From: Plectrocnemia conspersa
Taxonomy: Eukaryota; Arthropoda; Insecta; Trichoptera; Polycentropodidae
Length of the DNA: 64,000 nt
Reading direction: 5' to 3'
Assembly (NCBI GenBank): GCA_009617715.1
Contig: VTFK01000581.1
Span: forward strand, 84,796 to 148,795
Each line of letters starts with the position of its first letter. Within the stretch, counting starts at the first letter, position 1. The notes beneath the pieces are model-generated. The model made no database searches. It saw only the letters and a program-made list of their open reading frames with translations, and was not told the origin of the DNA. Shown here piece after piece: positions 1 to 12,522 of the stretch. A program made the position numbers and the translations under genes.

Positions 1-205
1 TTGGTCCTTTTGTCGACAATATTCGGAAGCGCTCGAAGCTGGCCAAGTCGACTGAATTACCCCCACTTTACCTTCCGTTCTCGGTAGCCTAGGACAACTG
101 ACGAGAGATTTTAGAGCAGGCAGAACCGAACTCGACCGAAGTAACCCACTATATTCTCCGTCCTTGGCCAACGTTGGCCAACTTACAGAGAGTGTAGTGC
201 AGGCA
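1..205. mobile_element. PIF/Harbinger-type element, right end (cut by window edge)
   Basis: About 200 bp nearly identical to the right end of the complete element at 44428-45524. It ends in the same terminal inverted repeat sequence (agagagtgtagtgcaggca) and is followed by TTA at 206-208, as expected for a 3-bp TTA target duplication. The left part lies before the window. Only the terminal non-coding portion is visible, so autonomy cannot be judged. Confidence 0.75.
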
Positions 206-578
206 TTACAGCGATAACGTGTCGAAGAAATGAAACATAAAAAATTCAAAAACATGACATAAAAAAACTGTTTTGGTTTGACGTAATCAAGATTCATTTA
301 AACATAAAATAATAATGAACTTGGGAAATTTTTTAGATCTTTCTAAATATATAGCTGTTTGTGATTGACACATTTTCCCTAGCCTCTATATTTATCGGAG
401 TAAGAATTATTAATAACCAAGTGAGAATTTATTTTATTACATCTGCCGCTCGCGACAACCCAGGTAGGTGGTCAAGCGTGCCAAGACTCAACTCAAACGT
501 AATGCAACTGTTAAATAAAGTTTGGCTACTAGTTTTTAGTTTTTAAATTATACATTTGTAAATTATTATGGTTGTGAC
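206..578. other. AT-rich spacer, no gene seen
   Basis: Short chance reading frames only. The 8 bases at 571-578 (gttgtgac) are the left target duplication of the hAT element that follows. Confidence 0.5.
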
Positions 579-1218
579 TAGTGATTCCAATCCCGGGCCA
601 AATTTTTGATCCCGGGATTTCGGTATTGCAATTAGTCGATCCCGGGATCCCGGGACCAGTCCCGGGATAATTTTCATGTTATTATATCGATAAAAATAAT
701 TTAAAATGAATAATACAATATTTTTTTACATCCATTTTTTATAACGTACAATGTATAAAGTACGTATAATTTTAGTCTTGGACTTAAAATAGAAAATAAT
801 ATAATAAAAATAAAAAAGGGAAGGTCATATTTATTTATTTGAGAAGATAAAAAATGAACTTTTGACAATGATTGTACATACATAGACACAATTAATGTAA
901 AACATTATTTTGGAAAAAAACTCACGAAGTAACATCAAAGCATCAAGCATTTCATCATTTAGCCTTGATCTGATTTTGGTTCCTAAGGAGCCTGCAGCTG
1001 AAAAAGCACGTTCAGACTCACAGCCTCAAAGATTCACAGATGACATGTGCAACTCGCGCAAGTTTGTATACGAAATATAACGATTTTGTCAATAATAATT
1101 CGATTGTGCTTGATAAATCAATCAATCCAAAAAATTCGGGATTATGTTTTATAATCCCGGGACTCATTGGGTATTGAAAATCGTTCGGGATCCCGGGATC
1201 CCGGGATTGGAATCCCTA
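579..1218 (-). mobile_element. Internally deleted hAT element with 8-bp target duplication
   Basis: The ends form a 19-bp terminal inverted repeat with one mismatch (left tagtgattccaatcccggg; the complement of the right end is tagggattccaatcccggg). Both ends fit the hAT terminal pattern. The element is bounded by an exact 8-bp duplication, gttgtgac, at 571-578 and 1219-1226. Near the ends the motif cccggga recurs many times, which is typical of subterminal transposase-binding repeats. On the minus strand, about 900-1016 encode the hAT carboxy-terminal dimerisation region, including SERAFSAAGSLGTKIR followed by RLNDEMLDALMLL. The catalytic part of the transposase is missing, so this 640-bp copy is non-autonomous. 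Confidence 0.88.
900..1016 (-). pseudogene. hAT transposase dimerisation-domain fragment
   Basis: Read on the minus strand, this keeps the hallmark hAT C-terminal motif SERAFSAAG and the following helix (about 35 residues) without a stop. Upstream coding sequence is scrambled and no DDE catalytic core is present. In intact hATs this domain mediates transposase multimerisation. Here it is only a relic inside the 579-1218 element. Confidence 0.8.
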
Positions 1219-2989
1219 GTTGTGACCCATTCTTATGACGATCTTACTTATAGATTTTTCGTCAGTGGCCATACGTATAAAATATTTAGAGACTGCCTAA
1301 TTCTCCAGCGGCTCAGGCACGCTTTGGGAAGAGAAGTTAAATAGTAGCGCAGCATCTTTGGTGGACGCTGGTTCTCTGGGTAGACGAAAATGTTGAGTAA
1401 ACTTTTTAAGTAATCGTACTGTTGTAATTATCGTTAACTAGTAGTGCACTATTAAAATGTGGTATTTTAAATAAAGGCGTTATTTTATTTATATTATATA
1501 TATTGTAAATGCTTATTAGTAAAACCTAGCATATTGACTATTTTTTATAACAATATTTTAGTATCTCTTTAGTCGGGGCTTACAATCAAAAGTTTAAGAT
1601 AAATTAATTAAGACAAGTTTCAAACAAGCAAAACAAACTTTTTAATCTGGAATAATCCCCATTCTGTTCCGGTTTTATGTATATTTATTATAAGACGATC
1701 GTTTCATATTTGTGTATAAATTCTTTTACTATATTTGCATCGCATTTTTTCATCGAGAAAAGAAATCTGCGAACATTTTTCAACGGATAATATTCAAAGA
1801 AAAATTCATAGCAAACATTCATAGAATATCTCGTTATATTCGAGAGACGTCTCAATACATGAAGCGTCCAATCTCATACAATACATATAATACAATGCGC
1901 ATTTTAATTAATACTCAGTCGGAATGCGGTTCGAATCAAACCGCAGGATAGAATCTCTTCCGAGAGATAAGAGAAGTAAAAAAGGAATGAGAGGAATCCG
2001 AGCAATCACAAAGCTCCTCGGTCTCTCGGCCAATTGGACCGCAAAAGCTGTGTCAACAACTGCTCGCCGACTGTGGAAAGGTTATTTTTTCCACACACAC
2101 ACATACTCGAGTAAAGTGGCCAATTTATTTTTACTTCTCGTTATATACACAAATTCGTTTATAGAGAGTAAAAAGTTTTTAATACTTTCTGACATTCCAT
2201 TATAAAAAAATATGTTATAAATAAATTAAATAGATATAGAGATCAATCAATTAATATTGTATTTTTTTAATGATCTGATTTGCTATAAATATTTAGAGAA
2301 TCGTCGACAGTTTCTTGAGTATGAATCACAATAATTAACATTTAGTTGTATACTTTGAATTTGTTTATGTAAACCTTCGGTTTATCAAAAAATATTTATA
2401 CTATTCTTTAACGAGTGCAATATTGGTCTAAAACACACTAAAAATAAAGATCAAATCGTTTCGCCAAACTGAGGTTTCACTTTCACAACTAAGTGATAAT
2501 TGTGGGCTACAGGAGTTTGTATGGTTTAACACCTTGGCATATGACGCGATAATTGGCGACGTTCCGTGTGAATATATGTATCTAGGTTGTGTGTCATATT
2601 CGTTTGTGTATTAACGTTGTGTTATGTGTTAGATTGACACGTAGAGTGTCGTCTCTTGCAGTGCTTAATGTGTTAATATTACAGATTACACCTTTCATAT
2701 TTATGATTAATTTGAGGTGATGGATTTAATTAAGAAGGACAAATATCACATAGTTGAGATATATTATTATCTAATTTATTATTTATTTATTATTTTATTA
2801 ATTTATTTAGCTTAATAGCTAATCTTTACATCTAACAAATTTAGTAAACATATATAAAAATATATAAAAAATACATAACAGAAAGAAAAAAAATAAAATA
2901 TACAATAATAAAGACTTAATATTATAATTTATTTCTATATGTACGAAGGTGTTTTTTTTATTCCATTTATGAAACCCGTTATATTTTTT
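1219..2989. other. Intergenic, no gene seen
   Basis: AT-rich sequence with a slightly more balanced patch at about 1920-2110 (chance overlapping frames, no family recognised). A tRNA B-box-like string at 1926 (ggttcgaatc) has no A-box or acceptor stem. The 2750-2990 part is A/T homopolymer-rich and probably contains the 3' tail of the minus-strand LINE that follows. Confidence 0.4.
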
Positions 2990-4196
2990 TGCTGTTTCAG
3001 ATTTCTCTTGGAAGACTATTATATAAATCAAAACCTCCGTACATAATTCCCCTAGCCGTACTCGTTTTCTTATACTTAATTATCTTTAAATTTTCTCTAT
3101 TTCTAGGATTATATTTATGTACATCTTTATTTCTTATTAAATACTTATTAAAATATTCTCGTAACATATTATTTTCTAACTTATATATAAATACTAAAAC
3201 ATTCATACTCAATATTTCTTGAACATTCAACCATTCTAATCTATCAATCATACTTTTACAATTAGTTAATCTATTTTTATTTAAGATTACTCTCATTGCC
3301 CTATTTTGTAATTTTTGCAACATTTGTTTGTCTAATTTATTTAACATATTTAATAGTGTTGCACAATAATTAAAAATGGGGCAATATTATACTATTGTAA
3401 ATTATTTTTTTTTGTATTTATACTTAATATATTTCTTAATCTAGATAATAAACCTATTTTTCTACTAATTTTTTTTTTTAATATGTAATTACAATGTTCT
3501 TTAAAAATTTAATTTTGTATCAACAATTACTCCTAAATATTTTATATTATCCACTATTTCTATACTAGAGTTATTTATTACTATTTTGGTACTATTATCT
3601 AACACATTTTTATAATTAATAAACATACATTTAGTTTTATTCTCATTTAATTTAAGTACATTATTCTTTAACCATATTTCTAATATACTTAATTCATTAT
3701 TTAAATTATTTACAATTTCTATAATGTTATCACCTATGCAATACATTAATGTATCATCCGCAAATAGATGAATTTTACATTTTTTCACGTTATTAACTAT
3801 ATCATTAACATACAAAACAAATAACAATGGTCCCAATTTAGACCCTTGTGGTACTCCATAACACACTAATTTCTCTTTAGAATATACATTATTTATTTTA
3901 ACTTTTTGTTTTCTTTTATATAAGTAATTATTAAACCATCTTAAAACTATATCACTTATACCTATACTCTCCAATTTCTTTAACATTATTTTTCTGTCTA
4001 TTGTTTCGAAGGCTCTCTTGAAATCCAAGAAAACTGCTCCAATGATTATGTTTGTATCTTTAGCCAACAGCCAATCATTAATCACTACTTGTAATGCAGT
4101 TTCAGTGGAATGCTTTTCTCTGAATCCCGATTGTTGTTCACATATTATGTTTTGAGAAGTATTAAAAATACGATTTTGCTTAAAGTCATTTCTGAT
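2990..4196 (-). pseudogene. Non-LTR retrotransposon (CR1/Jockey-like) RT relic
   Basis: On the minus strand one open frame runs from about 4193 to 3501. It starts with the conserved pre-RT region (QSGFREKHSTETAL, about 4090-4135), then shows the first catalytic Asp in FLDFKRAFETID, GVPQGSKLGPLLF, and the FADD catalytic box followed by TLMY. After a broken stretch (3347-3501) the C-terminal domain resumes at 3347-2997 with LQNRAMRVILNKNRLT and ends near YNSLPREI. The catalytic aspartates are intact, but the copy lacks the endonuclease domain, is 5'-truncated and is frameshifted between the two blocks. It is the remains of a LINE ORF2 that copied RNA at the target site. The clade is uncertain (CR1/L2/Jockey group). 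Confidence 0.88.
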
Positions 4197-4319
4197 TTAA
4201 ATTAGTAGTATATTAATGCATAATTTAATGTTTTAGATTTGAGCTTTTAAAACATGATGACGTAAAATCTGATTCTATCGATTATTGATTTTAAATATAT
4301 ATTAGACCAGATATTCTAA

Positions 4320-4790
4320 ACTATCCTGCAACTTAATTTTAATTATTGATTCGTCCGAGATAGAGCGTGCCCTGAAAAGGTACGGAAAATTGACCCATTA
4401 TCGCAACCCTTCCGGAAATCCTAATCCGGATAAGAAAATAAGCGAAACAATAGCTAGGGGTCTTTCGCGACGACATTGCACCCAGAATACTAATGCCTTC
4501 CAAATGTGTTCGGACACTCGGCTCGCCGTAAAAGTTGGACGCGTGTCGCTCATAAAGAGATTTTGCATTCGAAAACTGGGCCGTGCACTATAAACGTGTT
4601 TAGAGTTCATTTGGAGACCTGAACGCTATCATGAAAAGTAGATTACAAAGGGACGAGGCTAAGGGTTTACGACTGTACAACTTTCCTATCGTTCGGCCGA
4701 ATGAATAAAACAGAACGAGTGAACGGCGATGAGATGAGTTCGAGAGATCTGCCGTTAAGGGTTTCGTTTTAATGATTATTTTTTGTGTGA
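4320..4790. other. Balanced-composition block, function unknown
   Basis: About 470 bp with clearly higher G+C than the surroundings. Frames overlap on both strands (4390-4593 plus, 4398-4610 minus), but neither has recognisable motifs or splice context. It could be a regulatory element, a decayed exon or an old repeat. Confidence 0.3.
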
Positions 4791-7700
4791 TGTGTGTTTG
4801 TGACTGGATTACATAACGCATAAGATTATTTATCAATTTTTTTCGTAATTTAATTAAGACCTTAAGCACTCGTAATTTTACTATTAATTTATTTATTAGG
4901 TAATCTTAAAACTTTTTTTTTATAAGAAAAAATACTTTTCAGTATTAATTTTAATTTAATTAATTCAAAATATACTTTTTTAAGATATAATTTTTTGCAT
5001 CTTTTCATAACATTTTTAAATCAATATGCAATATGATTTTTTCTGTCTAAGAAGTAGTGCATTGATTAAAATAAAATGTAGTCGAAAAAATGACTGTAAA
5101 ATAAGGTAAAAAAGATGAAACCTTCGAGCCAAGGTCCTTAATTAAATTCAAAGATAATTTCGCCACATGAACGTGTATTGTCGTGTTGAAGACTATTCGA
5201 CTGTTAACAAGTGCATGCCTTTTTTTCAGCTGAACAAAATGAAAATTCGCTGTTATTGTTTAGCCAGGCTTCATAATCCACAATCTCTATGCAATCTCAC
5301 GATACACACATAATAAATTGTTTAAGAATGAATGAATAAGTTTTGCACTAATATGCCTCTACGAGTCCAACCCTTCGGGTGGGCACTCAGCTTGTAACGG
5401 CCGGGTGAGCGGTTCTATGTTATTAGAGATGTATTAGTTTTTCTCATGAGCGCTCAAGAAGACGGGCTCTCATTGTTTTGTTCGTCCTAAATAATGCCTC
5501 GCGCTCTTTCTCAGACAGATAGTTCAAGAAATACCTTCCCCAGAAGGGTTTAAGATTTAACCAAAAAACCCTTGCTCTCTCACATTGATTAAGCGGGAGT
5601 CCAGCGTGTGTGGACTAGCGCCCAAGGCATTTACAACACCCATTTATTATCTCTGGTTATAAAATGATAAAGAAAAAGCAATTCAGTTTAAGATCCAGAA
5701 GCGTGAAACCCATACACATTATTTCCAAGCCTTCCCAATTTTCTTAACGTATCTATGCACATGAATTAGCTTTCATTTCTGCAGCCAGGATATCATCATC
5801 TATCTTTGCTGGACTCCTACAGCCAAGACTATTTTTGGCATTGTGATATTTTAAACCATTTTTGATATCATTTTATGTTTAATAAATACAAATATTTTTA
5901 GAGGCAATTAGAATTGGCAATATTTTTAAATAAATTCATACAATTATATATAAATTGTTTACTTAGTAAAAATTCTGCCATCGTAAATTTTAATATCGGA
6001 ATTAAGAAATTAGATATGCATTAATCAATTAATATCAAAATACATCTAAGGTATCAACGGCTAAAACACGACTGGCTGTTAAAACTTAAATTTATAAACA
6101 ACAAAATTAATTTCAGAAATATATATTCGCATATTTTTAAGTCTTAAAATAGCATTAACTAACACAATGGGGATAAATAGTCTTAAACAAATATTCCTAA
6201 GGAACCTTTAGCTAAGATCTAATACGATATGTAGGGCTTATTACTAAGGAAAATAACTTGTATCTCTTGTATAAAAGAAGTAAATATGAAAAACTTTTTA
6301 ATAAAAAAAGTTTTTAATTTTAACAGACGAAAATTTTTTTTTAATTAAAAATGAAAAATAAACGTCGTATATACAGCTTTTGAAAAAGTCTTAAAAAAAA
6401 TTTGATATGTAAGAACATTTTTGTAGTTGTTTTGTGTTCATAGAAGCAAATTTTTCAGCAATTTGCAGCAATGTCCAAACTTAATATTTTAAAAGAATTA
6501 ATTTATGACAAATTTTATCAAAATCTGTTTTAAAATCAATGGTAAATAACATTAACTAAATTCCCTATATAGAGATTTTTCGTAACAAAATTCATTGCTA
6601 CTGATCTGATCACACAAAAACCATGCTGTCGATTATTCAAGTTTTCTTTGATATAGTATTTAAACCGATGCTGATTAAATCGATACCAGCCTATAATTCT
6701 CAATCATAAAGTTGTTTCTCTTTTAAAGTATGGGAGTCACTTTTAATTTTTCATACACCAGGAAAAGTATTGGTTTCAACGATAGGTTAAAAAAAACAAC
6801 AACAAATGTACTACATTTCATAAAATTTGCAGCTCGTATGCAATAAGCTGCTATAATTAAGATCTGTATTTTTGAAAATTTAAGTAATTAAATACTCTCT
6901 TAATCTAAAATGTTTTGAATTTTTTGGATACCTTTATATAAGGACGGAAAAGCGCAGCCCGTAACGTCTCAGACTAGTAACGGTTCCAGCTGCAGTGATA
7001 ATTAAATAAAAATTATAGGGGAAAAGTCCAGAAGAAATAAAATGTTTTTGTTACGATACAAATAAAAAAGGTAGTTACCAACGTCTAGAACCGGACATAA
7101 CTTCAGAAAAAAAAATGTCTATAAGAGTCAGGACATCTGCATTAGCCGAATTTATTATAGTTGTCGTCACCCAGCTTTTGCTGGCAACTCAAATAAAATG
7201 ATTATTTTTTAATGAAAAATGTTACATCTAAGGCCCTTCTTTATTTATTATGAAGAAACTGAATGATTGATAGCTGTTGCATTTTTTTAGGCTAGTCCTA
7301 TATAATTAATAAATATAATATAATACTATATATATACATTTAATTTATTATATCGAATATTAAGCATTATTAATGGACTTCGGGCATGGATAATGTTTTA
7401 TAAAATAATTTTAATATAATGCAATAAATTTATTTAAATCATAACAATAATTTCTCTGAATGACTATGAAGCGTTACGATATGACACAGCAAGTTATATA
7501 ATCGATTCTGGATTCGGTCAGCGCTTGGTTAAAACTCTCGGTGCGTATTGACCATATTTTGATATAAAATTGGTAGGCTATATTTGCAGTAAATAACCCC
7601 ACAACCGCATTTTGACTGTATCTACGTGCGGAGGATTCTGCGGCACTGAACCATAATTGGCGTCAACGTTAGTTAACGCCCCGGCAAAACAAATTAATTA

Positions 7701-8109
7701 TATTACGCGTGTCGTCGAATAAACCAAAACTAAATGATATAAATTCCTCAATCGATGACAGTTTAGATCGTTGTGTTAATGGCTGTAAATTAATAATGTA
7801 AAACTGTGCAATTTTTGCGAAGCTTTCAGCGAGTCGAAAATTTGATATGCGGTTGGCGACATCAACGCGCAAAATTCGAAACCCGAATTACACATATTGT
7901 GCATATTCAATTTTACGTTTTTTTTTTTCCTTTTTTTTCAATGCATTTAAAAAATGTTTAAACAGAATATATGCAAACAAAGAGTTTTTTTTAATAATAA
8001 TCAAAAATCAAGTCGCAAAAATTAAATTTAAATAAATAAATCAAAAATCCTCGTATTGATCCCCGGTCAGTAACATGGCTTTATGATTGTTATTGCTCCT
8101 GTGATGAAG
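4791..8109. other. AT-rich intergenic, no gene seen
   Basis: No recognisable coding sequence, RNA gene or transposon terminus. A more balanced patch at 5340-5660 (containing cccttcgggtgggcactcag) and another at 7500-7870 stand out from otherwise A/T-dominated DNA. Neither encodes a familiar protein. Confidence 0.4.
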
Positions 8110-8470
8110 TGCGATAACTAATATACTGTACTCTAGCGTACATTATAATGTGAGTTTTATACATACGTTATATAAAAGCCAACATACTAATGCTCTGTAC
8201 GCACACAGTGCATAATTGCATTCGCTCGCGCAGGGCCGCAAAAGGCCGACGCAAATTATTCGCGGTGCCGACGTTGTGTGTACATAATGTTTTTTTTTAC
8301 TCAGTATTTTACGGACGCAAAAGCGAACGGTCAATAATTTCGTTTTGCATATTCGCATCATGATTAATTTCACGGGAGCGATGTGCGCATCGTATATAGG
8401 TGCATTTATTTGCATAGTTGATTAAATCGACGGCGCTTAAATCAAGCGAAACGAACTAAAAAAAATGTAT
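8110..8470. other. CpG-containing block in AT-rich desert
   Basis: About 350 bp with many CpG dinucleotides and little homopolymer, for example around 8221-8280 (gcgcagggccgcaaaaggcc). The 90-codon minus-strand frame here has no recognisable domain and looks like chance. A conserved regulatory element is an inference only. Confidence 0.3.
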
Positions 8471-8891
8471 ATTTCGATGAGTATTTGCGCCAATATGTAT
8501 GTATATGTTTTGTTAAGTGGATGTTTGAAATCATCAAGTGTATGCGCAATAGGCTTTTAAGAGCACGGATGAAACGATAAATATGTATGAAAGGTATATA
8601 TGATTGCGGTAGAGCAAAGTTTATTTTAAATATCATATTGTAGATTTTTTAAATCTATCAATAAAACAATAATTTATAAGCGCTTTCAAAAGCTTTTTTT
8701 ATTGAGTCAAGTTATAGACGAATTTTTCACTCCTAACAAAAAAATTATCGATAAAAAAAATTGCACATTTTTTAAGTTGTTAAATAAAAAATTGTGATTA
8801 TCATATTATAATATTTTATTTATCATTGAAGCATGTTTGTGAATATATTTATGGTAGCATAGGATTTTTAAGCAATATATACGTAAAGGAC

Positions 8892-8919
8892 ATATATATT
8901 GTTGAATAACAATATATAT
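8892..8919. repeat. Perfect 12-bp-stem hairpin
   Basis: Reads atatatattgtt-gaat-aacaatatatat, a perfect stem with a 4-nt loop. It is AT-only and probably has no specific role. Confidence 0.6.
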
Positions 8920-11900
8920 ATTTATAATTTGGATTTTCTAACAATATAAAATGTTTATCGGAGCTCTGAGATGATGAAAATGATAATTGTAATAATATAT
9001 GTATATACAAACATATACAAAATATATAAGTTTATGGTTATATATTATATGTATAAAGATCATCACATTATGTCAATTACATTACAACAAAACTTAACAC
9101 CATAACCAGAAAATCTAAAAAATCAAAACAGTATCCCAAGAATAAAAAAATTATATCTTAAATAAAGGAATCATATGTAATTTTTAATCAAGAAAAATAA
9201 TAACAAAATGAGTTTAAAGTCTTAAATCATCTGCAAGGAGTAAAAATAACAATAATCTTATTGCGCATAGTAGAACGGATCCTTTCCACACAAAAGTATA
9301 GTTTTTTCAGTACGAATGAATAATCACGAGTGATCATCTATTAGCACATTTGTCCCACAACGGTAATTTGTGGGATAAATGTTGTGCAAATAGGTAGTCC
9401 GTGAAATATTAATAATTATTAACGCATTTTTTGTCGTTTATTTTAAATAGTCGTTAAAATGATTTTTAAATTATTTGTGCAAGTGATTAGAATACCCACA
9501 AAAGTATACGACTCAGAATAATCAACTTATTTTATCTAAAAATATCAATGTAAAATAATATAGGTTAAAGCATTATTTTGGAGTAAACATCATAAAATAA
9601 TTTAAAAAATAAAAAAAGCATAAAATCCAAATAAGGTCATAAAGGTTAACTTTATACCAAACAATAAATTAAAAATTAGGGAATTTTAATCATTTATTTA
9701 AAATAATTATGCTATTAATGCTATTAATAGTTACAATATTTTAAAATTAATTTATTTAGTTTTTTATCAGCTTATTTGTATTTTTTTCAATTTATGCAGT
9801 TAACGCAAATTTTAATTGTTTAAAAGAAAATCCACTTTTGATTAATAAAAAAATCGATAATTATTAAAAATAATAGCAATTACTTAAATTGTTTAAAATG
9901 TATTATAAATAAAATCATAATAATTTTAAAAAATAAATTTATATTAGAATTTATTTAATATATAAACTTTGCTATCTCTCTTTTTTATAACATAAATTAT
10001 TTTAAAATATCGTAAAAAATAGTTTATGAACTTTTACCCAAAAAACTAGTTAATTTAATGGTGAGCTATATACTTTTGCACATCTAATATAAATAAGGAT
10101 TATTATTTTTAAATTATTTAATTTCTTGGAGCTGATAATAGTACAGTATTTTGTATAGCCTAACTAACTACAGCCCTTATTTTGTTTTAACCCTACATTT
10201 TTTATACACTTGCTTGAAGTGTGCCGCGATATTGAAGGTTGTAAAATTTTGATTTATATAACTGTAATATGAATAAGTGATTAATCGATTAATATAATTA
10301 AATACACATACTAGAAAAAAATCTTTGCGACAAAAAAAAAGATATTAACATTAGTATGAAATTAAAATACCTCGTTCCGGTGATGTATACTCAGTGTACT
10401 TAAAGTGTACATATAACTAGTAGTGTGTTATAAAATTGGAAAAACACTCACCCAGTATTATGTATTTTAAAATATATATTTGATCTAGAGTCAAAGCCTA
10501 AAAATGCTAAAAAAAAGTATTAGATATTGCTAATGACATGTAGACTCGGTTTACATCACAGAAAGGTAAATACTAATTTTTATTTTAAACATATTTGATA
10601 GGTTCGTGGTAGAAGATCCATAAAATTAAACATAACAAGAACTAAAAGTGACTATTATTGTAATACTTTATCACAAAAACTAAAATAGTAATATTTTTTT
10701 TTAAATCTAGTGTTTGCTATTTTATAAATATTTATATAGATGCATATAAAAAGTATAGTTGTTGATGAAAATAATCATTTTTTTAAAATCATAAAATAGC
10801 TGTGACTACTTGTGTTTCTATTAGTTAAATGCAACAGGTGGTAAACTTCTTATGTAGTTACTGTATATTTTAATTATTTTATTTCAATATATTTATTATT
10901 ATTATGTTTTTTTTCCTAATTTTTAACCCATAAATGAATTATTAATTTACATTATATTTTATGGTTTTAATAAAATTTAGATAATCTGCTACGTTACTGA
11001 TTTAATAATAAACTTAATCTTAAAATTATTTATTAATCTTACTTTGGTATATTTTTATGTAATCCTTTTTAATGTTATTAAGAAGTTAACTTTAATATAA
11101 TATAGATTCATACTTGTTTCACTATAACAGTTCCATTATATTAGTTGTAATGGCAATACAGTTTGTATATTATGTATTATGTATAGCTAAGTACATAAAC
11201 AATACTATGAAGCACAAAATATAAGTATTTTAATGTACTTTTATAATATACTAAAAAATCAATTAGGATTTACTTTTTACCATTGCCTTTATTATTGATA
11301 TATCTGTATATATATTTAGAAAAAGTATGTATTAATAATTTATTAGGTTCTGTAAATTTTTTTAAGCGTAAGAATTTCAAAAATAAAATGCATATTATAA
11401 TATTTTATTTTATTTTTGTAGAATATACATATTTTCTATAAGCTGAATAAACTCATTAAAAGAGCTTTTAAATCCTAAATATGTATGACGTAGCATGATT
11501 TTAGTGAGATTAAGAAAATCTAGGTTAACTTAATCTGTGATGATCTATCGGTATTATAATTAAACAATAATTAGTAATTTCTTTCTTCTAGACACGATTA
11601 AAATTTAAAAACCTAAACTTCATATGGTATTTGAGCTTAGGTCTTTCAAGTCAATAGTCAGCGATTTATACCACTATTTTATTATGTTGGTTATATATTA
11701 AAAAAAAATGGACTTTATGTTCATTTGAACAAAATCTACGTAAATGTAATCAACTTATGGTATCTTTGTAGTAAAAGTGCAAAATGATTGTATTGTCCTT
11801 TCAATATACATGAATACACACAATTTGCTCGCAGTATTTATGCAACAAATGCTTTGTTACACATTTGTAAGAACTCAAAGCGAGATTAAACAAACTAAAA

Positions 11901-12445
11901 GAACGAAATTAGGTTGTCAAACGAGTTGTAATATGTATACTGCGACAAACACGGTATTTCTACGGTCCGTTTCGTCCCATTGCCGTGCGAGAAAATACTA
12001 TAAAGAAAAAAGTGGACAAGTTTGTTTGTAGTTCCCACAATCGGCCAATGTGTACACGTACACTTATATGGACTTTGTTAGGTACGTATGTATGTATGTT
12101 CATATAATACATATACCGCCAGGCAAACAAAATGAATTCACTACCAACGCAAAAGTGGCGATTGCACTGAATTATTTCAGCATAATAAAATAATTTACGA
12201 GGTAAGTTAATAATAAAACGAAGTGAACCTCAAACAAAATGGTATTGCAATGCATCGCTAATAGTTAGTAATAAAATAATTACTAAAGCGTGGAATAAAA
12301 TGTTAAATAAATTATATAATAATGGTTTTAATACCCGCGATTTTAAATCACTTTTATTTTAAATACACATTATGTAAAATGGTATAAGTGTGTAATCGAA
12401 AGCTTAAAATATTTTATAAATCAAAATTAAAATGTGCACCTTTAA

Positions 12446-12522
12446 ATATTTCAATACAAAAAACATTCATGTTTTGTGTATTGAAATATTAATATCACAA
12501 TGTTAACCAATGTGATATTAAT
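12446..12522. repeat. Two adjoining hairpins
   Basis: The first inverted repeat pairs aatatttcaataca (12446 on) with its complement ending at 12490. The second, 12488-12522, pairs attaatatcaca with tgtgatattaat around a short loop. They overlap by three bases and form a cruciform-capable pair. They could be a tiny MITE remnant. No terminal duplication was recognised. Confidence 0.55.

Noticed and set aside
1926..1945. tRNA B-box-like ggttcgaatc
   Set aside because: It sits in a short local palindrome (gcggtt...aaccgc), with no A-box, anticodon arm or acceptor stem at the right distance.
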